From NCBI RefSeq assembly GCF_009882935.1, contig NZ_WTVA01000004.1, positions 408,657 through 472,656 of the forward strand: a stretch of 64,000 bases of DNA, in the 5' to 3' direction. Below the pieces are notes generated by a model, which searched no databases, was not told the DNA's origin, and saw only the letters and a program-made list of their open reading frames with translations. A program made the translations under genes and the position numbers. Of the stretch, positions 27,474 to 37,105 are shown in pieces. Source of the stretch: Sneathiella chungangensis. Lineage in GTDB: Bacteria; Pseudomonadota; Alphaproteobacteria; Sneathiellales; Sneathiellaceae. Every line of letters starts with the position of its first letter. The stretch's first letter is position 1.

Positions 27474-27752
27474 AGTTCTTCTCCTTAACAGAAGCCTGTA
27501 TTATACAGGCCGGACCCGATCAGTATCCGGAAATATTAAATATCGGAATGAGGCACTACTATCGCATTCCAATTGGCGGACAAGCGCAATAAGGATATGC
27601 GAGTGACCGCGACTATCCACTCTAAATATTTGGCGATGACCTAGACTCCAGCAAGTAAGGACATTAATTAAAGTAAGCATATTATGCCGCGAAAAACAAT
27701 TTTTGACTCACGTCCGGGGCGCATTTCCGGGCCATTTCCGGGAAGCTGACAG

Positions 27753-29573
27753 GTGCTGCCTCGCCGATTTACATATTTTTGCCGGTTGATGGGCCTGGGG
27801 GCCTTCTTGGCGGCAACGGGGGTATCCCCTGCTTTCGCGGCTGAGGCGACGAATGACGCGTCCGAAGAACCCGATTTGCGCTATGAAGTGACGATCAATG
27901 GCGCCCCGACGGACGAGGTATTGGATTTGCTGGAACAATCCTCGCGCCTCGAGCAGTTGTCGGACAAACTTCCGCCGAGTGAAGCCGCGCTTCGCCGGCG
28001 CGCCGACGTGGATGTCGAAGGGTTCAAAAAAGTTCTCCGCTCGGAAGGATATTACGCCGGCGACGTCAAATATACGTTGGACAAGAAGCAAGAGCCGATT
28101 GCAATCTCCTATGACATAACGCCGGGGCCGCTATTCCGGATCACGAAATTCGAGATCAAATTCACCGAGGGAGCTGACATCCCGGTGCCGCCCGCGCTCT
28201 CTGATCTTGGTATCGAGATCGGCATGCCCGCCCGGTCCGAGCCGATCGTGAATGCCGGAACACAGACAATCGTCGATCTTGGCTACCGCGGCTTTCCCGG
28301 CGCGACAATTGAAAAGCAGGATGCCATCGTCGATTTCGCGACGGACGGGATGGAGGTGACCTTTGTCATCAATGCCGGCCCGAAGCTCTATATGGGGGAG
28401 TTGCGCGTTGAGGGGCTGCAGGAGGTCGAAGAAGACTATATCCGGCGCATTGCCGCGTGGACACCGGGGAAACTCTATGATACCCGCGTGCTCGACGAAC
28501 TCAGGCGCCGCTATCTGCGAAGCGGTTTGTTTGACGCCGTTCGCATCAAGCAGCGCGAGAATGACCAGCCGGACAGCACGGTGCCGATCACCTTTGTCTT
28601 TACCGAACGGGACCGCCGGTCAATCGGCGTCGGGGCGAGCTTTTCGACCAGCGAAGGATTTGGCACGCAATATTACTGGGAAAACCGGAATTACTTTGGC
28701 CAGGGGGAAAAGCTCCGCGCTGATCTCACCCTCGCCGAAATCCGCCGCGAAATCAAAGTCACCTTCGTGAAGCCCAATTTTGTCCGTCTCGACCAGAACT
28801 TCAACGCGAGCTTTGATATTCGCCAGGAGAATACGGAGGCTTATGACGAAGATGCGGTCACCGCCTATGTCGGTCTGGACCGCAGGTGGCGCAAGAAATG
28901 GGTCCTCGGTGCCGGGGTCTCGCTGGAATATGCGAAGATTGACGATAGCGGCGTAACAGAGAATTACGCCCTCGGCGGGCTGCCGCTTACCGCGCGGTAT
29001 GATTCAACCGATGACCTGCTCGATCCGACCAAGGGCCGGCGGTTCAATACGTCGTTGGTGCCGTATGTCGGGCTTAACCAGAACACGCCGGATTTCCTGC
29101 GTCTGGAGATGGATGGCTCAACCTACTATTCCGTTCTCGACGATGACCGCCTGATATTGGCTGCACGCGGCAAGATCGGCCTTATGGCGGGAGACAGCGC
29201 CAATGAGATCCCGGCAAGCAAGCGGTTCTATTCGGGCGGCGGCGGTTCCGTGCGCGGCTATAAATATCAGACGGTCGGCCCGCTGGATTCCAATAACGAT
29301 CCCGTCGGCGGCCGGTCGCTTCTCGAAGTCGGATTTGAGGCGCGCGCCCGGATCACGGACAGTATCGGCATCGTTCCCTTTATCGAGGGCGGTAATGTCT
29401 ACGAGAGCATGGCGCCCGATTTTTCCGGGGAATTTCTGTGGGGAGCGGGTCTGGGCTTTCGCTATTACACCGCCATCGGGCCGATCCGTTTCGACGTTGC
29501 GCTGCCGCTCAACCGCCGGGACGGTGTTGATGACGCCTATCAGTTCTATATCAGTATCGGCCAGGCTTTCTGA
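27753..29573 (+). CDS. tamA: Outer-membrane translocation protein TamA (Omp85 family)
   Basis: A 606-residue Omp85 protein with a signal peptide (about 1-30), POTRA domains (about 45-300) and a C-terminal 16-strand beta-barrel that ends in Phe (SIGQAF). The barrel signature GSVRGYKYQTVGP is present. With TamB it links inner and outer membranes for outer-membrane protein or lipid transport. It starts with GTG at 27753, since no ATG opens the frame before the signal peptide. Its stop overlaps the TamB start by one base (TGATG), so the two are coupled. Upstream is 279 bases of divergent promoter space shared with the DUF6134-like gene. Confidence 0.93.
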   Translation: MLPRRFTYFCRLMGLGAFLAATGVSPAFAAEATNDASEEPDLRYEVTINGAPTDEVLDLLEQSSRLEQLSDKLPPSEAALRRRADVDVEGFKKVLRSEGYYAGDVKYTLDKKQEPIAISYDITPGPLFRITKFEIKFTEGADIPVPPALSDLGIEIGMPARSEPIVNAGTQTIVDLGYRGFPGATIEKQDAIVDFATDGMEVTFVINAGPKLYMGELRVEGLQEVEEDYIRRIAAWTPGKLYDTRVLDELRRRYLRSGLFDAVRIKQRENDQPDSTVPITFVFTERDRRSIGVGASFSTSEGFGTQYYWENRNYFGQGEKLRADLTLAEIRREIKVTFVKPNFVRLDQNFNASFDIRQENTEAYDEDAVTAYVGLDRRWRKKWVLGAGVSLEYAKIDDSGVTENYALGGLPLTARYDSTDDLLDPTKGRRFNTSLVPYVGLNQNTPDFLRLEMDGSTYYSVLDDDRLILAARGKIGLMAGDSANEIPASKRFYSGGGGSVRGYKYQTVGPLDSNNDPVGGRSLLEVGFEARARITDSIGIVPFIEGGNVYESMAPDFSGEFLWGAGLGFRYYTAIGPIRFDVALPLNRRDGVDDAYQFYISIGQAF

Positions 29574-32500
29574 TGTCACGGAAATCACTCATTCTCACGG
29601 CCCTCCTCGCGCCGTTCCTTGTGGTTATCCTGACGCTCGCCGGGATCTATGCCTACCTTCAGACCGATAGCGGCCGGGCTTTTCTGATCTCGCAGGTGGA
29701 GGCGGCCGCAAGTGATGCCGAGGGCATCAGTCTTGATCTCGGACAACTCGACGGAAATATTTTCAGTGAATTTTCGATCGACTCAGTTCGCCTGCGCGAT
29801 CTGGACGGCGAATGGCTGAGCGTGGAAAATATCACCGCGTCCTGGTCGCCCTTCGATCTCCTGTCAGGGAAACTCGTCATCGGCTCCATAATTGCGGATC
29901 GCCTGGCGGTGGAACGGGAACCGCGGCTTGCGCCGTCCGAGGAGAGTGAAAGTGCCGGTATCACGGAACTCCCCGTCGATATTCGCCTCGGCAAGCTGGA
30001 AATCCGGGAAATACATATTGCCGAGCCCGTCGTCGGACTGGCGGCAGATCTCTCGCTGCTTCTGAACCTCAATGCGAAGGTCGATGATGTCATTCACAGC
30101 GAAATCAAGCTTAGCGAAAGGAACGACAAGAGCCGGCTTCTCGGCAGCGTCGATTTCGATCCCGCACGTGAGACCCTCGCCATCGACATTAGCCTCGATG
30201 AGCAGGAAAACGGTCTGATTTCCCGCTTTCTTGCGTTGCCGGGCTATCCGGCGATTAAGGCGAATGTTGTCGGTAACGGCGTTTTCAATTCCTGGCGCGG
30301 GCAGATGAGCATGAGCGCGGGCAAGCTGTTCGATGCGGATTTCGCCGTTGCAACCCGCGGAGAGAAGCAGATCACCATCGACCTCAAAGGGGGCGGGTCG
30401 CTGGATCGGTCACTTGCGGATGATTTTCCGCTCATCGACGATTCCCGGATTACCGTTACCGCGACGCTGGTTTACGATACCAAAAGCGATGACGTCACGC
30501 TTTCTGCGGCCGATATTGAAAACGGCACCTTCAATGTCAAGGCGGAGGGTCGGGTAAATCCCTATGACGAGACGATTAAACTCTCCCTGAAATCGGCACT
30601 TCGTGATGCGGCGCCGCTCAATGATCTCATGGCACCGGCCGCTGTGACTTCCGGAAATCTCGATCTCGATCTTGACGGGACCTTCAACAAGATCAACGTG
30701 AATGCTCTGTTGAAAGCAGGCGGCCTTGACGTCGATGGCAGTTTCGCGGCGGCGGAAGTGACCGGAACATTTACCTCCGCGTTGGACCTTTCGGCGCTCA
30801 CCGATATACCCGTCAAGGGATCGGCGGCGCTGGTTAGCCTGTCGAAGCTTCCGGCCGAGGCGGCCGCCCTTATCGGCGAAAATCTCGATATCGATTTCGA
30901 ACTGGTCTATGGCGTCGAGACGGAGCGGCTTACGGTCACGGCACTGCGGCTCCTTGGCGCACAAGCGAGCGCCAAGGGCAAGGGAGAGCTCGATTTGGCC
31001 AATCTCGGCGCCACCGCCGATCTATCGCTAAATCTGGGCGACCTCTCCAAGGTTGCGGCAATCGGTGGATCCCTTGCCGCTGATGTGACCTTGTCGAGCA
31101 GCGATGTCAGCCAAATTCTCGAAGGTAAAATTGCCGCGCGTGCCGCAGACATTGATCTTGGCGATCCACGTCTGACGCCGATAATCGGCACCGATCCCAA
31201 GCTTGCCCTCAATTTCAGCCTTGCCGGAGACGAACTGCGCCTTTCGGACATCGACATGAGGTTCGCAAGTGGATCTGTCGCCGGAATGGCACGGCTGCCG
31301 GTTTCCTTCGAGACGGTGGAGGCGAATTTGACGGCATCACTGCCGCAACTCGCCCGGTTGAGTGAAATCGCGGAAACGGAAATTGGCGGGATCGCCGCGC
31401 TCACGGCAAATTTGGCGGGTGCGCTTGCCGATCCTGACGTGAAAGGCACGTTTGACATCACGAAACTCGTGGTCGACGGCAACTCCCTCGGCGCATTGAC
31501 GGGAAGCTATGCCCTATCCACCCTCGCGGCGTCACCATCAGGAAATGTCGCGGCTCGGCTTCTGCATGACCGGGTGACGGTGGAGGCGTCGAGCAAGGTT
31601 GCGTTGCCGGATTATGAGTATCTCACGCTTTCGAACCTCTCGGTGACGGAGCAGAAAAACCGGCTGTCCGGGGATTTGAAGATACCCTTTGACGGAACGC
31701 CGATTTCGGGATCGGTGAAGGGCAGGGTTCCGGATCTTGGAACACTTACCGCGCTGTTGGATCAGGACACGTCCGGCGAACTCGATTTTTCCGCAAGGCT
31801 CGCGGATCGGAAAGGCAGTCAATCCATTGAGGCAAGGATCGCCGCAAAGTCGTTGCGCATCACCGCGGCGGACGTCACGGCGGCGAACCTCTCGGTGTCG
31901 GCGGCGATGACCGGCAGCTTCGATGCGCCGACGATTGACGGTACGGCGACCGCCGACAACCTGGCGATCGCCGGCCAAAAGCTGAAAAAAGTTGCGACCA
32001 CGGCCGAAGGCAGTTTGGAGGCTCTTGACTACACTTTTGATATCACCCGCGGCGAGGATCCCGATCTGACTCTTACAGGGAAAGGTCAATTGACGCAGAA
32101 GAGCGGGGTCACATCTGTACGCCTCGCCACCATGGACGGCGATTTCGCCGGGCGAAAAATCGCGCTGACATCGCCGCTGTCCCTCCGTGTGGAGGGAGAG
32201 ACCCTAGAGCTTGACAGATTTACCCTTTCCTTCGGGGAGGGAAAGTTGCAAGGGTCCGGCCGTCTGTTGCCCGCCTCCGTCAACGCGGAGTTCAGTTTCA
32301 ATGACCTGCCGGTCGATCTTGTGGAACTTGTCGATCCGGGGTTCGATTTTGCCGGTCGCCTCAATGGAACGGGCAGTTTGGCGGTCACCAAGGGGGCGTC
32401 CGCCACCGGAGAGATGAACCTGAAGGCCGTGGACCTGCGCCTTGTGGGAGAGGAATATGCCGAACTGCCCTCTTTCGCGAGCACTGTCACCGCCCGCCTC

Positions 32501-33919
32501 GGGAAGGGGGAACTCACCTTTAAAGGAGACGTGACCGGGCTCGAGGCGACGCGCATCGATGCCACGGGCCGCCTGCCGTTCGATATCGCGCTGGACCCAA
32601 CCAATATTCTAATTAATGAAAATAAACCGGTTAATATAAAATTAGAAATAGACAGCGATATCAATAAGATATGGGCGCTTCTTGCTCTCGATACTCAGCA
32701 AATGAAAGGCCAGCTGACGGCGGATCTCGCGGTGGAGGGTACGATTAACGCGCCGCAGCTCGTCGGTGCCGCCCGCATCAATAACGGATATTTCGAGGAT
32801 GTTGAACAGGGAACGATCCTTAAGAAACTGACGGTCACTGCCGAGATAGCCGACGGCGATGTCCTTAAACTTGACGCTAAGGCAGTCGATCCGCAGGGCG
32901 GCGAACTGGCCTCTTCGGGAACAGTGAATTTCGCGAAACTGACCAATCCGCGCGTCGATATCAATGTCGCGCTCACCAATCTTCTTGTCGTCAATCGGGA
33001 CGATTTTTCCATCATCACCGATGGGAAGATCGATCTTGAGGGAAATACCAGCGACCTTTATGTCGACGGTCAGGTGACGACGCGCAATGTCGAGATCAAT
33101 ATCGGTGGTTCAGTCGCGCCAAATGTCGTCGATCTGAAATATGAGGAAGTGAACAGACCGGGCGCCGAAAAGGTGGAGAAAACCATAGAACAGGCAGAAC
33201 CATCGCGAATCTCGCTCGATTTGGATCTGCATATGCCAAGCCGGGTGTTTATTCGCGGCCGCGGGCTCGATTCCGAATGGAAGGGTAATTTTGTTATTCG
33301 CGGAACCGCCGACGATCCTCGCATTGAGGGATATATCAGTCCTGTGCGCGGGCAGTTCACCTTTGCGGGAAAAAGCTTCAAGCTTGAGGAGGGGGAAATT
33401 TCCCTGCTCGGCGGGGAGACCATTAATCCGGAGCTGTCGCTGACGGCGCGCTATGACGGGCCGACAGTTGCCGCGATCGTCACCATTTCCGGCACAGCCT
33501 CCAATCCGGAGATCAGCTTTTCGTCGCCCGACGGATTACCGCAGGACGAAGTTCTGGCTCAGGTTCTGTTCGGCAAGTCGTCGGGCAAACTCTCGGCGGT
33601 GGAGGCCGTGCAACTTGCAGAAACGCTTGCGGCACTCTCTGGGAAAATGGGCAGCGGGGGCGGCATTACGGGTTTCGTGCGCGACACCCTCGGCGTCGAC
33701 GTCGTTAGCGCCAGCACCAATGAACAGACCGGTGAAGCCGAGGTCAGCGTCGGCAAATACGTCTCCGACAACATCTATGTCGGCGTCGATCAGGGCACCC
33801 AATCGGGCGGCACACGCGCCAAGGTCCAGATCGAACTCACGCCGAATATCTCGGTGGAGAGTGAAATGGGCCAGTCCACGGACAGCAGCGTCGGCATTTT
33901 CTGGAAATGGGATTACTGA
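29573..33919 (+). CDS. tamB: Translocation and assembly module protein TamB
   Basis: A 1448-residue AsmA-like envelope-spanning protein with an N-terminal membrane helix (about 7-28) and a very long, repetitive beta-helical body. The C-terminal DUF490 region holds DEVLAQVLFGKSSGKLSAVEA and YVGVDQGTQSG and ends with GIFWKWDY. It forms a lipid-sized groove between the membranes and partners TamA, encoded just upstream. One short segment (about residues 1010-1032, bases 32606-32675) uses strikingly AT-rich codons inside an otherwise GC-rich gene. The length is normal for alphaproteobacterial TamB. Confidence 0.93.
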   Translation: MSRKSLILTALLAPFLVVILTLAGIYAYLQTDSGRAFLISQVEAAASDAEGISLDLGQLDGNIFSEFSIDSVRLRDLDGEWLSVENITASWSPFDLLSGKLVIGSIIADRLAVEREPRLAPSEESESAGITELPVDIRLGKLEIREIHIAEPVVGLAADLSLLLNLNAKVDDVIHSEIKLSERNDKSRLLGSVDFDPARETLAIDISLDEQENGLISRFLALPGYPAIKANVVGNGVFNSWRGQMSMSAGKLFDADFAVATRGEKQITIDLKGGGSLDRSLADDFPLIDDSRITVTATLVYDTKSDDVTLSAADIENGTFNVKAEGRVNPYDETIKLSLKSALRDAAPLNDLMAPAAVTSGNLDLDLDGTFNKINVNALLKAGGLDVDGSFAAAEVTGTFTSALDLSALTDIPVKGSAALVSLSKLPAEAAALIGENLDIDFELVYGVETERLTVTALRLLGAQASAKGKGELDLANLGATADLSLNLGDLSKVAAIGGSLAADVTLSSSDVSQILEGKIAARAADIDLGDPRLTPIIGTDPKLALNFSLAGDELRLSDIDMRFASGSVAGMARLPVSFETVEANLTASLPQLARLSEIAETEIGGIAALTANLAGALADPDVKGTFDITKLVVDGNSLGALTGSYALSTLAASPSGNVAARLLHDRVTVEASSKVALPDYEYLTLSNLSVTEQKNRLSGDLKIPFDGTPISGSVKGRVPDLGTLTALLDQDTSGELDFSARLADRKGSQSIEARIAAKSLRITAADVTAANLSVSAAMTGSFDAPTIDGTATADNLAIAGQKLKKVATTAEGSLEALDYTFDITRGEDPDLTLTGKGQLTQKSGVTSVRLATMDGDFAGRKIALTSPLSLRVEGETLELDRFTLSFGEGKLQGSGRLLPASVNAEFSFNDLPVDLVELVDPGFDFAGRLNGTGSLAVTKGASATGEMNLKAVDLRLVGEEYAELPSFASTVTARLGKGELTFKGDVTGLEATRIDATGRLPFDIALDPTNILINENKPVNIKLEIDSDINKIWALLALDTQQMKGQLTADLAVEGTINAPQLVGAARINNGYFEDVEQGTILKKLTVTAEIADGDVLKLDAKAVDPQGGELASSGTVNFAKLTNPRVDINVALTNLLVVNRDDFSIITDGKIDLEGNTSDLYVDGQVTTRNVEINIGGSVAPNVVDLKYEEVNRPGAEKVEKTIEQAEPSRISLDLDLHMPSRVFIRGRGLDSEWKGNFVIRGTADDPRIEGYISPVRGQFTFAGKSFKLEEGEISLLGGETINPELSLTARYDGPTVAAIVTISGTASNPEISFSSPDGLPQDEVLAQVLFGKSSGKLSAVEAVQLAETLAALSGKMGSGGGITGFVRDTLGVDVVSASTNEQTGEAEVSVGKYVSDNIYVGVDQGTQSGGTRAKVQIELTPNISVESEMGQSTDSSVGIFWKWDY

Positions 33920-33955
33920 GTGCGTATTCATCATTCCCGTAGGTATTGATACTGA

Positions 33956-34147
33956 CAGGTTCAACTGCGCGTTTCTGGGCATTTCCCTTTTCAGGTCTAT
34001 GAGGTGAGCCCGGAAAAGACTTATCAACAGAATAACGGCGAATATTGCCGGGAATACACAGCTCAGTCAGACATTAACGGGACGAAGCAGACGACCTATG
34101 GGATTGCCTGCCGCCAGGTCGACGGCAGCTGGAAAATCAAGAGCTGA
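33956..34147 (+). pseudogene. C-terminal remnant of a 17 kDa surface antigen (RT0821/Lpp0805 type)
   Basis: This frame is open only from 33956 to a TGA at 34145-34147. Its translation carries the C-terminal signature of the Rickettsia 17 kDa surface antigen family: NGEYCREYTAQ, then YGIACRQVDGSWKI. The family normally has a signal peptide, a lipobox and a glycine-zipper upstream of this; here that part is absent and a stop cuts the frame off upstream. I read it as a decayed fragment. A GTG at 34004 could in principle begin a 47-residue peptide. Confidence 0.7.
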
Positions 34148-34222
34148 TCGACGGCCGCTTTTTTCTGATGGGCTTCTCTTCCGCCCTTGCTATGATGGCG
34201 GGAGAAAAAGAACAAGCCACAG

Positions 34223-35035
34223 ATGTCAGGGAAGAGGGCCTTCATGAGCTATGAATTCATCTCCGTCAGGGCGGAGACGCATATTACCCGGATCACGTTC
34301 GAACGGCCCGAGGTGATGAACGCCATCCACAAACCGATGCATGACGAGATGCAAACGGCGCTCGATGCCTTCGCGGACGATCCCGATCAGTATATCTGCG
34401 TTCTGACGGGCCGCGGTGGGCGCGCCTTCTGCGCGGGCAGCGATCTGAAGGCCATTGCCGCAAGCAAGGATCCGAAGGCGCGGGAATATCCCAAGAACGG
34501 CTATGCCGGACTGATCGAGCGGTTCGATCTCGACAAACCGGTCATCGCGGCGGTGGATGGCGTCGCGCTTGGCGGCGGGTTCGAGATTGCGCTCGCCTGC
34601 GACATCATCATCGCCACGGAAAACTCCCGCTTTGGCCTGCCCGAACCGCTGGTCGGCGCGGTGGCCCTGGGCGGCGGGCTGCATCGGCTCGCCCGACAGA
34701 TCGGCCTGAAAAAGGCAATGGGGATGATATTAAGCTCCGAAAGCGTCGATGCGAACAAGGGGGAGGAGCTTGGCTTCGTCAACGAGGTTGTCGCTCCCTA
34801 TGCGCTGGAGGAGGCGATCGAGCGTTGGTGCGAGATTATCCTGCGCGGCAGCCCGCATGCGATCCGTGCCTCCAAGGCGACGGTGATGCGGAGCCTCGAC
34901 GAACCGTCGCTCGCAGAGGCCATCAAAAACCAGAAAGATTACCCGGCCTTCAAGGCCTGGTACGCCTCCGACGACCGGATCGAGGGCCCGCGCGCCTTCG
35001 CCGAGAAACGCAAGCCCGACTGGAAGGGCAAATAA
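34223..35035 (+). CDS. Enoyl-CoA hydratase/isomerase family protein
   Basis: A 270-residue crotonase-fold protein. The oxyanion-hole motifs FCAGSDLK and ALGGGFEIALACD, and the catalytic Glu of FGLPEPLVGAV, are all present. It resembles crotonobetainyl- and enoyl-CoA hydratases, but the exact substrate is open. The first ATG at 34223 was used; a second at 34244 (MSYEFISV) is possible and fits the family start better. It sits alone, convergent with the lipocalin-like gene. Confidence 0.88.
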   Translation: MSGKRAFMSYEFISVRAETHITRITFERPEVMNAIHKPMHDEMQTALDAFADDPDQYICVLTGRGGRAFCAGSDLKAIAASKDPKAREYPKNGYAGLIERFDLDKPVIAAVDGVALGGGFEIALACDIIIATENSRFGLPEPLVGAVALGGGLHRLARQIGLKKAMGMILSSESVDANKGEELGFVNEVVAPYALEEAIERWCEIILRGSPHAIRASKATVMRSLDEPSLAEAIKNQKDYPAFKAWYASDDRIEGPRAFAEKRKPDWKGK

Positions 35036-35059
35036 CGAAGACGCGTAACGGGGCTTGAC

Positions 35060-35470
35060 TCAGGCGCCGATCCGCTCCCACAGGAGATGATGTTCATAGG
35101 TATTGCCCGACGACGTAGTTTCCGGCTTGGTTTTGAGGAGGACGTCTTTCCCCTGTAGAACCACCTTGCGGATCAGGGGCCCGCCGATCCAGTAGGGGAC
35201 CGTCGCGATATCGACATCGTGAATGACTTCATCGCCCTCAACGCGGAAATCGCCGCCATAGGCGAGGCAGATATCCGGGCTCGCGGCCTTGTCGCGCGGC
35301 TGATCGGCGAAATCGGTGCGCATCAGAAAGCCGCTCATTCGGCCTTCAGAACTGTAAATAATCTGGCCCTTGGCATCTTCGCCCATCGGGTAGCCAATCG
35401 GCTCTCCGTTCTTGAGGCTTGTCCAGCTTTTCAGGCGCCAGGTGCCGATCAGGTCGTCGCGGGTAATCAT
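35060..35470 (-). CDS. Lipocalin-like domain protein
   Basis: A 136-residue single-domain protein of the lipocalin_5 type: LIGTWRLKSW at the N-terminus, KGQIIYSSEGRMSGF, and a C-terminal HLLWERIGA. The ATG at 35470 has AGGAG nine bases upstream and is a better start than the longer frame to 35581. The cargo or enzyme activity of this domain family is not known. It is divergent from the VOC gene at 35568, with about 97 bases between. Confidence 0.8.
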   Translation of the reverse strand: MITRDDLIGTWRLKSWTSLKNGEPIGYPMGEDAKGQIIYSSEGRMSGFLMRTDFADQPRDKAASPDICLAYGGDFRVEGDEVIHDVDIATVPYWIGGPLIRKVVLQGKDVLLKTKPETTSSGNTYEHHLLWERIGA

Positions 35471-35567
35471 TGGAAATCTCCTGTTTTTGTTATTATGTAT
35501 GCAGGGTAACAGCTTGGCGGACGTGGCAAAAGCTGTAATATCACGTCTTATCAAACGGGAGTGCGAC

Positions 35568-35975
35568 ATGTTCAAAATCAAGCATATCGATCACCTGGTC
35601 CTCCGCGTGACGGACCTTCAAAAAATGATGGATTTCTATATCAAGGCACTTGGCTGCACATTGGAGAAAACGCAGGAGGAAATCGGCCTCTATCAGCTGC
35701 GCGCCGGCGGCTCGCTGATCGATCTGGTGACCATCGACGGCACGCTCGGTCGGATGGGCGGCGCGGCGCCGGGGAAAGAGGGGCGCAATCTCGATCATTT
35801 CTGCCTGTCGCTTGAGACGTTCGATGAAGGCGAAATCCGTGCGCATCTCAAATCCCACGGTATCGATCCTGGCGAGGTCAAGAGCCGCTATGGCGCGGAC
35901 GGGCAGGGGCCATCCTTCTATCTCTCCGATCCGGAAGGGAATGTCGTGGAACTGAAAGGCCCGCCCGAAAGATGA
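35568..35975 (+). CDS. VOC (glyoxalase/dioxygenase fold) family protein
   Basis: A 135-residue vicinal oxygen chelate protein made of two beta-alpha-beta-beta-beta modules. Putative metal ligands are the His of HIDHLVLRV, His in LDHFCLSL and the Glu of YLSDPEGNVVELKGP. It may be a lactoylglutathione lyase-like or resistance-type enzyme; the substrate is not readable from sequence. The ATG at 35568 gives the natural module start. Its stop overlaps the next start by four bases. Confidence 0.85.
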   Translation: MFKIKHIDHLVLRVTDLQKMMDFYIKALGCTLEKTQEEIGLYQLRAGGSLIDLVTIDGTLGRMGGAAPGKEGRNLDHFCLSLETFDEGEIRAHLKSHGIDPGEVKSRYGADGQGPSFYLSDPEGNVVELKGPPER

Positions 35976-36454
35976 GCATGAAAGGATTTTGGGCGGCATT
36001 GTTGGCAATAATTGCGGTTGCAGGATCGACCCCGGCGCTGGCCTCTGCAGCGCAGGACGGAAACAACGAAGCCGCCCTCCGCCAGGTTATCGAGGCGGCA
36101 GAGGCGGATTGCCAAGGCTATCAGGATGGCAAGCTGATCCTGACCAGAAAGGCCTGGCCAACGGTTGATCTTACCGGGGATGGCCGCCCCGAGATGATCG
36201 TTAACGCGGGGGAGTTTCGATGCAGCACCGCGGCGACGCTCTGGTGCGGGACTGGCGGCTGCCCCATCACCGTGATCGTTGATGGCGAGGCGCATATGCT
36301 CTTTGGCCGGGGGTGGAAAGTGGTGGACTGGTCCAACCTGCGCGTTCTGCTGCTGGAGGTGCATGGCAGCGAGTGCGGCGGCACGAACCTGCGCAAATGC
36401 GTCCGCGCCGTCGTCTGGAGCGAGGGCGCGTTTCGAAGCGTCGATCATAAATAG
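35972..36454 (+). CDS. Secreted hypothetical protein
   Basis: A 160-residue exported protein with a signal peptide (about 1-25). The mature part has four to five cysteines (CQGYQDG, RCSTAATLWCGTGGCP, ECGGTNLRKC) that may form disulfides in the periplasm, and a DLTGDGRPEMIVN stretch resembling a VCBS/FG-GAP-like calcium loop. I do not recognise a named family. It is coupled to the VOC gene (ATGA overlap) and precedes the DUF2238 gene by 21 bases, so the three are probably one transcript. Confidence 0.7.
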   Translation: MSMKGFWAALLAIIAVAGSTPALASAAQDGNNEAALRQVIEAAEADCQGYQDGKLILTRKAWPTVDLTGDGRPEMIVNAGEFRCSTAATLWCGTGGCPITVIVDGEAHMLFGRGWKVVDWSNLRVLLLEVHGSECGGTNLRKCVRAVVWSEGAFRSVDHK

Positions 36455-36475
36455 CGGTCTTCGAGGGGGAAGATT

Positions 36476-37105
36476 ATGCGCATACTCTGGCTTGGCATCT
36501 ATTTTGCCGTCCTGATCTGGTCGGCGATTGAACCCAAGGGATATTTCATCTGGATACTGGAGGTCGGTCCGGCCTTGATCGGCCTTGTCATCCTGGTGCT
36601 GACCTATAAGAAATTCCCTTTAACGCCGCTTCTTTACACCCTTATTCTCATCCACTGCATTATCCTGATGGTGGGCGGGCATTACACCTATGCCGAGGTG
36701 CCGCTGTTCGATACCATCAAGCCCTGGTTCGGGTTCGAGCGGAACAATTACGACCGCGTCGGCCATCTCGCGCAAGGCTTCGTGCCCGCGATTATCGCCC
36801 GCGAAATCCTGATCCGGCTGGAGGTTATAAGGGGGGCGAACTGGCGGAATTTTATCATCGTCTCCATCTGCCTCGCCTTCAGCGCCTTCTACGAGCTGAT
36901 CGAATGGGCCGTCGCCCTCATGACCGGCGAAGACGCCGACGCCTTCCTCGCCACCCAAGGCGATATCTGGGACACCCAGAGCGATATGGCGCTCGCGCTC
37001 CTCGGCGCGATATGCGCGCTGCTGCTGCTCTCGCGCGTGCATGACCGGCAACTGGCGCGCGTGGGGGGCGTTATCCCAGTTCTCCAAAAGCCTCCGCATA
37101 GATAA
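36476..37105 (+). CDS. DUF2238 (YjdF-like) membrane protein
   Basis: A 209-residue inner-membrane protein with about six helices. The family core is clear: HYTYAEVPLF, NYDRVGHLAQGF, FYELIEWAVALMTGE and a WDTQSDMALALLGA finish. These Asp/Glu/His positions look functional but no role is known. An AGGGGGA site precedes the ATG. Its 3' end runs 35 bases into the convergent GNAT gene. Confidence 0.85.
   Translation: MRILWLGIYFAVLIWSAIEPKGYFIWILEVGPALIGLVILVLTYKKFPLTPLLYTLILIHCIILMVGGHYTYAEVPLFDTIKPWFGFERNNYDRVGHLAQGFVPAIIAREILIRLEVIRGANWRNFIIVSICLAFSAFYELIEWAVALMTGEDADAFLATQGDIWDTQSDMALALLGAICALLLLSRVHDRQLARVGGVIPVLQKPPHR

Noticed and set aside
34172..34208. Inverted repeat before the enoyl-CoA hydratase gene (TTCTC..CCGCC with GGCGGGAGAA)
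   Set aside because: The stem has a two-base bulge and no T-run on either strand, so I do not call a terminator.
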